64,000 nucleotides of DNA. Source: Candidatus Hydrogenedentes bacterium ADurb.Bin170. GTDB lineage: Bacteria > Hydrogenedentota > Hydrogenedentia > Hydrogenedentales > CAITNO01. The stretch is from the NCBI GenBank assembly GCA_002070275.1, contig MWCY01000009.1, forward strand, positions 23,371-87,370. The letters are read 5' to 3'. Below are positions 29,268 to 36,153 of this stretch, one piece after another. Below the pieces are notes generated by a model. It saw nothing but the letters and a program-made list of their open reading frames with translations, had not been told where the DNA came from and searched no databases. The number at the start of each line of letters is the position of its first letter. Position 1 is the first letter of the stretch. Both the position numbers and the translations under genes were made by a program.

Positions 29268-31016
29268 ATGATCCGAATCAGACAAACAACCAACATGCCT
29301 TTCAGAACTCTTCTGCTGTCGGTCGGGTTTTTTTTTCTTTTTGCCTCTACCCTGTTTTTTTCTTATGCCACACCTTCAACAGAGGAAAAGCCGGTTAAAA
29401 ACATTCTTGTCTGCCCTGTTGAAGGCGAGATCCGTGACAGTGTCAGTGTCCTTGTCGACCGCGTAGTTACAGAAGAAAGCAAGGACGCCGAAGCCATTGT
29501 TTTTACCATTGACACTTTTGGCGGCAGAGTGGACTCCGCCATAGATATTGCCTCCAGCATTCTTAAAGCTCGGGTTCCCACCATTGCCTATGTTACCGGA
29601 AAGGGAGCCATTTCAGCCGGGGCGCTCATTGCCTATGCCTGTGACACCATCATCATGGAACCGGGCGTGAATATCGGAGCCTCCACGCCTGTTATGCCGG
29701 GCGTGGAAATGTCTGAATCCATGAATGAAAAGTCCATGTCTTTTCTTCGTGCCAAATACAGAGCGCTGGGCGAAGAGAAAGGACATAATCCTCTTATCGG
29801 CGAGGCGATGGTAGATCCCCGTATTGAACTTTATTACACGAAATCCGGCGACGGAAGCGTAACTGTTTTCAAAGTTGAACAAGGCCGTGTAATCGAAAAA
29901 TACCGATCAGGCTCTTTTTCCGTGCTGACGGCTTCACTCTCTCCGGGAGCACTAATCGCTTCTGCTGCCCCGGGCTTTTCTCAGGATTCGCTCAAAGAAG
30001 TGGAGAAACTTTTTCGGGGAACGCATCCTTCAACAGACGGGTTTTCGGGGTCTTCCCCTCAGGATAAGAAGCCGGAGCCTCCTGCAGAAAAATCGCATCT
30101 GCCCGCTTCTTCTGCTCCCGACCTTCTTCCTGAGCTTCCCTCCGATGCCAGGCTGCTGAGTCCGGCAGGCAACCTGCTGACGCTGACAGCACGCGAAGCA
30201 CAGGAAGTCGCTCTTGTCACTTATCTCGCATACAGTGTGGAGCAGGGACTCAAGCAACTGGGCTACACTTCCTTTACATCTGTCGCTATGAAGATGACCT
30301 TGCCGGAAAAAATCTTTTCTTTTCTGACAAGCCCCCTTATTGCGGGTCTGCTTCTTCTTTGCGGCGTTGCAGGGATTTACATAGAGATTAAAACGCCTGG
30401 CATCGGTCTGCCCGGTCTGATTGGCGTTGTATGCCTTTCTCTTTACTTCGGCTCCCGTCTCATTTTCGGGCTTGCCAGCTGGCTCGATCTGCTCCTGGTT
30501 ATTGTAGGGATCATACTGATCATTGCGGAGATCTTTTTTATTCCCGGGTTCGGTGTTACCGGCATTACCGGCATTCTCTGTCTTTTTGCCGGCATCTATC
30601 TTTCTCTTATGCGGGTTCCCATCCCCACCTACAGCTGGGACTTTGACCGTCTTCGCGATGGCGGCATCACGCTGCTTGTTGCAGGTTCCCTCTTTATCGC
30701 CTTTGTTGTTCTTACCTGGAAATACTTCCCGCGAAGTTCTTTTGCACGGGGTCTTCTTCTGGCAGATGCCCAGTTTGCCGAAGCAGGCTATACAGTGCAA
30801 ACTAGGGAGGAGCAAGGAGCTATAGGTCAGATTGGTATCACAGCATCCATGCTCAGACCTGCAGGCAAAGGTCGTTTCGGAAATAAAACGCTGGATATCG
30901 TAACGGAAGGTGATTTTCTTGATCCGGGCACTCCAGTGGAAATTATTCTTGTGGAAGGCAACCGTTATGTTGTCCGCCAGCGGGCAGACAAGGAATCCCT
31001 GCATGAACAGCAATGA
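29268..31016 (+). CDS. NfeD-family ClpP-like serine protease with NfeD/OB C-terminus (NfeD1b type)
   Basis: This protein of about 582 residues has an N-terminal signal or anchor (11-35), a ClpP/SppA-like domain (about 42-260) with the nucleophile Ser116 in GKGAISAGALIAYA and TIDTFGGRVDSA before it, a Pro/Ser-rich linker (about 225-275), four to five membrane segments (about 345-500), and a C-terminal OB-fold NfeD domain (IGITASMLRPAGKGRFG). Long NfeD proteins cleave membrane proteins such as stomatins in archaea and act with flotillins in bacteria. FloA is three genes downstream. The start is inferred from promoter position; an ATG nine codons further in is also possible. Confidence 0.88.
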   Translation: MIRIRQTTNMPFRTLLLSVGFFFLFASTLFFSYATPSTEEKPVKNILVCPVEGEIRDSVSVLVDRVVTEESKDAEAIVFTIDTFGGRVDSAIDIASSILKARVPTIAYVTGKGAISAGALIAYACDTIIMEPGVNIGASTPVMPGVEMSESMNEKSMSFLRAKYRALGEEKGHNPLIGEAMVDPRIELYYTKSGDGSVTVFKVEQGRVIEKYRSGSFSVLTASLSPGALIASAAPGFSQDSLKEVEKLFRGTHPSTDGFSGSSPQDKKPEPPAEKSHLPASSAPDLLPELPSDARLLSPAGNLLTLTAREAQEVALVTYLAYSVEQGLKQLGYTSFTSVAMKMTLPEKIFSFLTSPLIAGLLLLCGVAGIYIEIKTPGIGLPGLIGVVCLSLYFGSRLIFGLASWLDLLLVIVGIILIIAEIFFIPGFGVTGITGILCLFAGIYLSLMRVPIPTYSWDFDRLRDGGITLLVAGSLFIAFVVLTWKYFPRSSFARGLLLADAQFAEAGYTVQTREEQGAIGQIGITASMLRPAGKGRFGNKTLDIVTEGDFLDPGTPVEIILVEGNRYVVRQRADKESLHEQQ

Positions 31017-31302
31017 AATTATCGTCCATATGCTGCGGCAATTATTGAAAGAAATGGAAGTTGTTTCTTCTCAAGGAGCCGGGTATTATACCTGCGTGCC
31101 TTTTGCCCGCCGCTTCAATAAACTGCTTGAGCAGAGCCGCCTGCTGCCCGGTACGGACAACACACTGCTTGAAACTTTTGAATCTATGTCCGAGTTCGAT
31201 CCCAAAGATCCCAGCGATAAAAGCAATGTCCTGCTGGGTATCCGCGTGGAAATATCTCAACTGATTACCTATTTGGAATGCCTGGATAGGAGCCCCTCCT
31301 GA
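31003..31302 (+). CDS. Uncharacterised 99-residue protein within the NfeD/FloA cluster
   Basis: I do not recognise this protein. It is mostly helical and soluble, with an N-terminal helix (IIVHMLRQLLKEMEVV), a middle part with FARRFNKLLEQSRLL, an acidic loop (SEFDPKDPSDKSN) and a C-terminal helix ending LITYLECLDRSPS. The ATG overlaps the end of the NfeD protease gene by 14 bases and has AAGGA about eight bases upstream. The stop is two bases before the next NfeD gene. Tight coupling on both sides argues for a role with the membrane microdomain proteins. Confidence 0.8.
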   Translation: MNSNEIIVHMLRQLLKEMEVVSSQGAGYYTCVPFARRFNKLLEQSRLLPGTDNTLLETFESMSEFDPKDPSDKSNVLLGIRVEISQLITYLECLDRSPS

Positions 31303-31304
31303 TC

Positions 31305-31796
31305 ATGTGGTGGATACTTTTATTTTTTATCTCCGGAATGCTGTTAATTTTTTCGGAGTTTTTCCTGCCTGGTGGGATTTTAGGCGTTATCGGCGGCTTA
31401 CTGATCTTAATCAGTGCCGGCATGGGAGTACGCAGTTATCCCGACTATTTCATTCTGATAATCGGCGGTGAACTGCTGGGGGCAGGCGTAGGTGTTATCC
31501 TTGGTTTTGTCGTCCTGACCAAAACCCGGGCATCACAATTGCTTACGCTGAACGATGCCCAGACACAGGAAGCGGGATATGTCAGTGCTGAATCCGATCT
31601 CAGTCTTATAGGCAAAGAAGGAATTGTTCTCTCCGCTTTGCGCCCGGCGGGAACTATTAAAATTGGTACCCAGCGCATTGATGTAGTCAGTGACGGCGTG
31701 TTTCTGGACGAAGGAACCCGCGTTGTCGTCGTTCAGGTACAGGGCAGCCGTGTTCTTGTCGAGGCGGTTGCGCAACGCTCAAAACAACCCGAATAA
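31305..31796 (+). CDS. Short NfeD-family membrane protein
   Basis: This 163-residue protein has three membrane segments (about residues 2-20, 25-42, 47-72) and a C-terminal OB-fold domain ([20 protein letters not shown], then [16 protein letters not shown]), matching the short NfeD type without the protease half. Such proteins are encoded next to flotillin-like genes, as here with floA 11 bases downstream. Confidence 0.92.
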   Translation: MWWILLFFISGMLLIFSEFFLPGGILGVIGGLLILISAGMGVRSYPDYFILIIGGELLGAGVGVILGFVVLTKTRASQLLTLNDAQTQEAGYVSAESDLSLIGKEGIVLSALRPAGTIKIGTQRIDVVSDGVFLDEGTRVVVVQVQGSRVLVEAVAQRSKQPE

Positions 31797-31807
31797 GGAA
31801 CAATACC

Positions 31808-32815
31808 ATGGATGCAATTATGGGTCTGATCACGCTCGGAATTTTTGTGGTCTTTTTAGTTGTCTTGGTTGTTTTTATTTCCTATATCCGCCTTTGGCTG
31901 CGTGCCTGGCTGTCTCAGGCAAGTGTCGGCTGGCTGCAGCTGATCGGCATGAGTCTTCGGAAAGTCAATGCGGCTACCATTGTGGATTCGCGGATTATGG
32001 CGGTAAAAGCCGGTTTGAATGTCAGCACCAATGAACTTGAAACCCACTATCTTGCAGGCGGTAATGTTGTGCGGGTGGTGCAGGCTCTGATTGCTGCCAA
32101 CAAGGCCAACATCGACCTTTCTTTCCAGCAGGCAACAGCGATCGACCTTGCCGGACGCGATGTTCTTGACGCTGTCCAGACCTCTGTACGTCCCAAGGTA
32201 ATCGACTGCCCCGACCCGACCAAAGGCGCTCCCACCGTGGCAGCAGTCGCCATGGACGGCATTCAATTAAAAGCAAAAGCACGGGTAACCGTTCGCACCA
32301 ACATCCGCCGTCTTGTAGGCGGTGCTACAGAAGAAACGATTGTCGCCCGCGTGGGCGAAGGTATTGTGACCACTATCGGCTCCTCCCAGTCTCATAAAAA
32401 AGTGCTTGAAAACCCGGACAGCATTTCGAAAACAGTTCTGGCGCGCGGTCTGGATGCCGGGACAGCATTTGAAATTCTTTCCATTGATATCGCAGATGTC
32501 GACGTAGGTGAAAACATCGGCGCCGACCTGCAGATCAAACAGGCAGAAGCCGACAAGCAGATTGCTCAGGCGCGGGCAGAAGAACGCCGGGCCATGGCGC
32601 GGGCGCGGGAAGCAGAAATGGTCGCCTCGGTACAGGAAATGCGGGCACAGGTTGTAAAAGCTGAGGCACAGGTGCCCCTGGCGATAGCCGAAGCCTTTCG
32701 CAACGGCAATCTGGGCATTATGGACTACTATCGCATGAAAAACATTTCTGCGGATACCAATATGCGTGAGTCCATAGCCAAGCCCGGAAGCGGCACATCA
32801 GAAGAGCTTAAATAA
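31808..32815 (+). CDS. floA: Flotillin-like protein FloA
   Basis: This 335-residue SPFH-type protein has one N-terminal membrane hairpin (about residues 5-30), the SPFH domain (about 50-220), a coiled coil rich in Gln, Ala and Glu ([20 protein letters not shown], then [12 protein letters not shown], about 240-290) and the FloA-specific C-terminal [15 protein letters not shown]. FloA proteins scaffold functional membrane microdomains. Length equals B. subtilis FloA (331). Confidence 0.96.
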   Translation: MDAIMGLITLGIFVVFLVVLVVFISYIRLWLRAWLSQASVGWLQLIGMSLRKVNAATIVDSRIMAVKAGLNVSTNELETHYLAGGNVVRVVQALIAANKANIDLSFQQATAIDLAGRDVLDAVQTSVRPKVIDCPDPTKGAPTVAAVAMDGIQLKAKARVTVRTNIRRLVGGATEETIVARVGEGIVTTIGSSQSHKKVLENPDSISKTVLARGLDAGTAFEILSIDIADVDVGENIGADLQIKQAEADKQIAQARAEERRAMARAREAEMVASVQEMRAQVVKAEAQVPLAIAEAFRNGNLGIMDYYRMKNISADTNMRESIAKPGSGTSEELK

Positions 32816-32848
32816 ATCTTTCTAAAGATCTCTGAAAGGAATCAACTG

Positions 32849-33583
32849 ATGGAAGACCTTTTAGGGTTTTTAATCTTCATTGTTATTGCTGTGATCAGTG
32901 TTATCAGCAGGCTGGCGAAAGAAAAGACAACTACGCCCGATATAGAAGAGACCCTGCCCAGACCCTTTCCGGTAGATGAACTGCCGGAGGCGACACGTCG
33001 CATGATTTACGGGGATGAATCCTGGGATATTCCGGTGGCGACACCTAAAGGCGGCGGAAGAACTTTTGTACCGCCTGCAGAGCCCCGACGTCCTGCTGAG
33101 GAGCATCGCCGTATGCCTGCAGATGAGCCGCGAACGGTTCTGCCCTCGGAAACGAGACCGCCTGTTTTTTCGGAGCCCAGACAAGTTCTTGCGGGAGATC
33201 CACAGACTGCCAGACGCTCCCTAGCGCCGCAGGAGGCACCGTTTCGCCCTGCTGCAGGTCGTCCGTCTCCTCAACCTGTAACACTGCAAGAAGTGCTGCG
33301 CCCCGCTGCCTCCCCTCTTCCCGCGCGGAAACATCAGGAACCTCCGCGGCGTGCACCCCGCCCGGCTGCTGCAAAGTCCAAACCTAAAGCCGCGCCCGCA
33401 GTCGTTACTGCAGCGGCACCCAAAAGGCAGGAGACCATGCGCCCAGCCGCAGCACCCCGTGCCGTTTCTTTTTTATCGGAAGAAGTGCTTCGCACATTTT
33501 CATCTCAGGAAGAAATCAGGCGCGCTTTAGTGCTGCGTGAAATTCTGGGACCGCCCCGGGCTTTTGAAGAAATCATGTTTTAA
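32849..33583 (+). CDS. Membrane-anchored Pro/Ala-rich protein with a conserved C-terminal tail
   Basis: This 244-residue protein has one N-terminal membrane segment (about residues 4-22), then about 170 residues rich in Pro, Ala, Arg and Glu that are probably disordered, and a C-terminal helix-turn ending RRALVLREILGPPRAFEEI. The last 20 residues resemble a short tail (I/L-x-E-I-L-G-P-P-x-A) that I associate with several small membrane proteins of planctomycete-like bacteria. Function is unknown. Its place 33 bases after floA suggests a cytoplasmic tether or adaptor for the same microdomain system. Confidence 0.8.
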   Translation: MEDLLGFLIFIVIAVISVISRLAKEKTTTPDIEETLPRPFPVDELPEATRRMIYGDESWDIPVATPKGGGRTFVPPAEPRRPAEEHRRMPADEPRTVLPSETRPPVFSEPRQVLAGDPQTARRSLAPQEAPFRPAAGRPSPQPVTLQEVLRPAASPLPARKHQEPPRRAPRPAAAKSKPKAAPAVVTAAAPKRQETMRPAAAPRAVSFLSEEVLRTFSSQEEIRRALVLREILGPPRAFEEIMF

Positions 33584-33610
33584 CATTCTACAGTCAACCA
33601 AGGAGTTCCC

Positions 33611-35623
33611 ATGCCAAAGAAATCTCTCTTTCAGTATTCCAATTCCTTTTGTCTCTTCGCTTTTTTTATCATGCTTCTTTCCGGTATTGCCTCCGCTGCA
33701 CAGCCGGTAGACCTGGGCACCCTTCTTGAAGAAATGGCTGATTTAAGCCGTTTGACCACTCTTGGAAAACAAGCCTATACGACCGGACAGTTTTCCAGTT
33801 ATGACCGGCGTTCCACCGATCCTTCCATCGCAACCGAAGAAAATTGGTTTGCCAATACGGACCGCAACCAGCATTTGCGGGTGGAAGAACAGAGCGGGCG
33901 TAAGGAATGGGTGCTCATGGATGCGGCAGGTCCCGGCGCCATCGTCCGGTTCTGGTCTGCAAATCCGACCGAAGGCGGCGTTGTTCGCTTTTATCTGGAT
34001 CACGCATCCGAGCCGGTCATTGAAATGCCTTTGGCTTCTCTTCTGGAGGGGAAAACAAAGCCCTTTATCAGTCCTATTTGCGGCGAGCGCGGGAAAGGCT
34101 GGAACAGCTATCTGCCGATTCCTTATGAAAAACACTGCAAAGTTACTATTGACGCAAGCGATATCTACTACATTATCAATTACAGAACTTATGTGAGCGA
34201 CACAGAGGTTAAAAGTTTTACGCTTGCTGATACAGAGAAATACAACAAGGAATTGCGCGCCGTTTCCGAGGCTTTCAAACATCCCGGGAACTTCGAAACT
34301 GCTCCAGGCGCAACGGTTAAGGCCTTTGATGTAACGGTAGAAGGCGCGGACTCTGAAGACTGTTCTTTTGACGGGCCCTCAGCAATCAGCGGCATCCAAT
34401 GCAAAGTCACGGCCGATGACCTGGAACAAGCCCTGCGTGGCTGTCTCCTCAAAATCAGTTTTGACGGGCAGGCACCCTCTGTTGTTGCACCGCTGGGTGA
34501 TTTTTTCGGAACAGCCCCGGGCATTAACCCCTATCAGTCCCTTCCCTCTGGCGTATTAGCGGATAACACGCTTTACAGCCGCTGGATTATGCCTTTTAAA
34601 GAGAAAGCCGAAGTCGAGTTAATTAATTTTAACCGATTCCCGGTGACACTGTCTCTCAACTTTTTTATAACTCCGCGCGCCTGGACCGACGACACACTCT
34701 ATTTCCATGCCAAGTGGAAGGGCGTTCAGGATATTCCCACCCGTCCGATGCAGGACTGGAACTTCATGTCGGGCACAGGTGCCGGGCGTTTCTGTGGAGT
34801 TCTGCTTCATATAACAAATCCGGTAACTCAGTGGTGGGGAGAAGGTGATGAAAAGATTTACGTCGACGGAGACACCTTTCCGAGTTTCTTCGGAACAGGC
34901 AGTGAAGACTACTTCGGCTATGCCTGGTGTGACACAGAGGTCTTCACTCACGCCTACCATAACCAGATTCGCTGCGACGGTCCGGCCAATTTCGGGCAGA
35001 GTTGTGTGAGCCGTTTTCATATTATGGATGATATTCCTTTCAGAAAGGATTTCCGGTTTGATATGGAGATTTGGCACTGGGCAGATGTGCTTATCTCTCA
35101 ATCCATTACCGCATACTGGTACGCAGCAGCAGGCGCCACTGATAACTTCCCGGAACCGTCTGCAGATTTGCTGACCGTGCCGGTTTATCCAGTGCCGGAA
35201 GCCGTGAAAGGCGCTCTGGAAGGCGAAAAGATGCGCGCTATTGAAGTTTCCCGCGGCACCGTGGATGCGCAGAGCGGCAGCTGGCCCTGGAGTTCCTTTC
35301 TCCAGTTATGGTGGCGCGGCGGTGAACCGGGCGATCATCTTAAATTGCGCTTCCCGGTTGCAGAAGCGGGCAACTATGAAGTGTCCGCTGTTTTCACAAA
35401 AGCGCCTGATTACGGTATTCATGAATTAGCCGTGAACGGAAAAGTTATTGCGCCCTCTGTGGATCTGTTCAATGCGGGAGAAGTTATTGTTGCTGAACCC
35501 GTTTCCCTTGGACGTGCGGATTTTACCAAAGGGCTCAATTTTATTGATGTAAAGATTCTTGGAAAACATCCGGATTCCACAGACTATATGTTCGGACTGG
35601 ACTATATTTTGCTGACACCCTGA
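33611..35623 (+). CDS. Secreted DUF2961 (GH172) family glycoside-hydrolase-like protein
   Basis: This 670-residue protein has a signal peptide (about residues 1-31, cleavage near ASAAQ) and the double-jelly-roll DUF2961 domain (about 45-520). The conserved FFGTGSEDYFGYAW includes Glu432, one of the likely catalytic acids. DUF2961 is now family GH172, which includes enzymes acting on difructose dianhydride and on arabinan. A C-terminal beta domain (about 540-670) may bind carbohydrate. The substrate cannot be read from sequence. It starts 27 bases after the previous gene, with AAGGAG just upstream. Confidence 0.88.
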   Translation: MPKKSLFQYSNSFCLFAFFIMLLSGIASAAQPVDLGTLLEEMADLSRLTTLGKQAYTTGQFSSYDRRSTDPSIATEENWFANTDRNQHLRVEEQSGRKEWVLMDAAGPGAIVRFWSANPTEGGVVRFYLDHASEPVIEMPLASLLEGKTKPFISPICGERGKGWNSYLPIPYEKHCKVTIDASDIYYIINYRTYVSDTEVKSFTLADTEKYNKELRAVSEAFKHPGNFETAPGATVKAFDVTVEGADSEDCSFDGPSAISGIQCKVTADDLEQALRGCLLKISFDGQAPSVVAPLGDFFGTAPGINPYQSLPSGVLADNTLYSRWIMPFKEKAEVELINFNRFPVTLSLNFFITPRAWTDDTLYFHAKWKGVQDIPTRPMQDWNFMSGTGAGRFCGVLLHITNPVTQWWGEGDEKIYVDGDTFPSFFGTGSEDYFGYAWCDTEVFTHAYHNQIRCDGPANFGQSCVSRFHIMDDIPFRKDFRFDMEIWHWADVLISQSITAYWYAAAGATDNFPEPSADLLTVPVYPVPEAVKGALEGEKMRAIEVSRGTVDAQSGSWPWSSFLQLWWRGGEPGDHLKLRFPVAEAGNYEVSAVFTKAPDYGIHELAVNGKVIAPSVDLFNAGEVIVAEPVSLGRADFTKGLNFIDVKILGKHPDSTDYMFGLDYILLTP

Positions 35624-35648
35624 TTTGCGTTCTTGCCATAAAGAAAAA

Positions 35649-35693
35649 AGCCGCTGCTCGATTTCCTTTTGGAACTGGAACAGCGGCTAACTT
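35649..35693. terminator. Bidirectional terminator between the DUF2961 gene and the micro-peptide genes
   Basis: An 8-bp perfect stem (AGCCGCTG with CAGCGGCT) around a 24-base loop has five T on the plus-strand side and six T on the minus-strand side. It would end the plus unit and the long minus unit that converge here. Confidence 0.8.
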
Positions 35694-35714
35694 TTTAATG
35701 CTAATCAGCAGAAC

Positions 35715-35837
35715 TCAGGCAATCGGCGCTCCGAAAAAGAGGTCGGACAAAAAGGCAAAAAGCCCGTTCAAAAAGGTGTCAAGCAGGAAAGTCACTGCTG
35801 TGTTAACCAGACTTCCAATAAGTGCTGTAAAATCCAT
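35715..35837 (-). CDS. 40-residue hydrophobic peptide, downstream member of a tandem pair
   Basis: An ATG with AAGGAAAA five to six bases upstream opens a 40-codon frame. The peptide, MDFTALIGSLVNTAVTFLLD followed by TFLNGLFAFLSDLFFGAPIA, is almost entirely hydrophobic with two Asp and no Lys or Arg after the start. It shares a pattern with the upstream peptide: L-x2-L-x2-T-A-x2-F-x2-D-x3-N. A membrane-associated helix is likely. It lies 21 bases before the terminator. The family is not recognised. Confidence 0.6.
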   Translation of the reverse strand: MDFTALIGSLVNTAVTFLLDTFLNGLFAFLSDLFFGAPIA

Positions 35838-35892
35838 GGTTTTTCCTTTTCTAAATGCTTAAAAAGCGGTTGTATTTTTCTTTTACAGAAAA

Positions 35893-36009
35893 CTATTCCT
35901 GATCGTCTTCTTCGGGGGTAATCCATCCCATAACGAGATTACTAAGCCAGTCGGCAAAAAAAGCGAAAGCTGTGGAAAAGAGTTTGCGGAAGAGTTCGAG
36001 TAAAATCAT
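35893..36009 (-). CDS. 38-residue amphipathic membrane peptide, upstream member of a tandem pair
   Basis: An ATG preceded by AAGGAG at seven bases opens a 38-codon frame. The peptide MILLELFRKLFSTAFAFFAD then WLSNLVMGWITPEEDDQE has a hydrophobic, Phe-rich helix with two early basic residues and a sharply acidic tail. It aligns without gaps to the peptide 55 bases downstream at seven positions, including TA, F, D and N. The strong ribosome-binding site and the paralogue make it unlikely to be random. It follows the alpha-mannosidase by 144 bases on the same strand. The family is not recognised. Confidence 0.68.
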   Translation of the reverse strand: MILLELFRKLFSTAFAFFADWLSNLVMGWITPEEDDQE

Positions 36010-36153
36010 CTGATTTCTCCTTTGTTGTTTCTTGTTTTTCGATGCTCCATGCATCTGAATAAGATACAATTGCCTTTACAGACTGTTACAGCATTTGATA
36101 AAGAATTATTGGCAATATCCGCCATCACACTGCGCAATGTGCTATTAACCATA

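Noticed and set aside
30030..31013. A 327-codon minus-strand frame inside the NfeD protease gene
   Set aside because: It is a codon shadow of a clearly recognised gene and reads as a Cys/Lys-rich peptide without domains.
33100..33450. DNA-level repeats in the Pro/Ala-rich gene
   Set aside because: The repetition is in amino-acid composition, not in repeated DNA units; no tandem repeat of constant length was found.
36006..36152. A 48-codon minus-strand frame between the mannosidase and the first micro-peptide, ending in ATGA overlap with that peptide
   Set aside because: There is no ribosome-binding site (the ATG is one base after the mannosidase stop) and the composition looks random. The overlap makes a leader peptide conceivable but unsupported.
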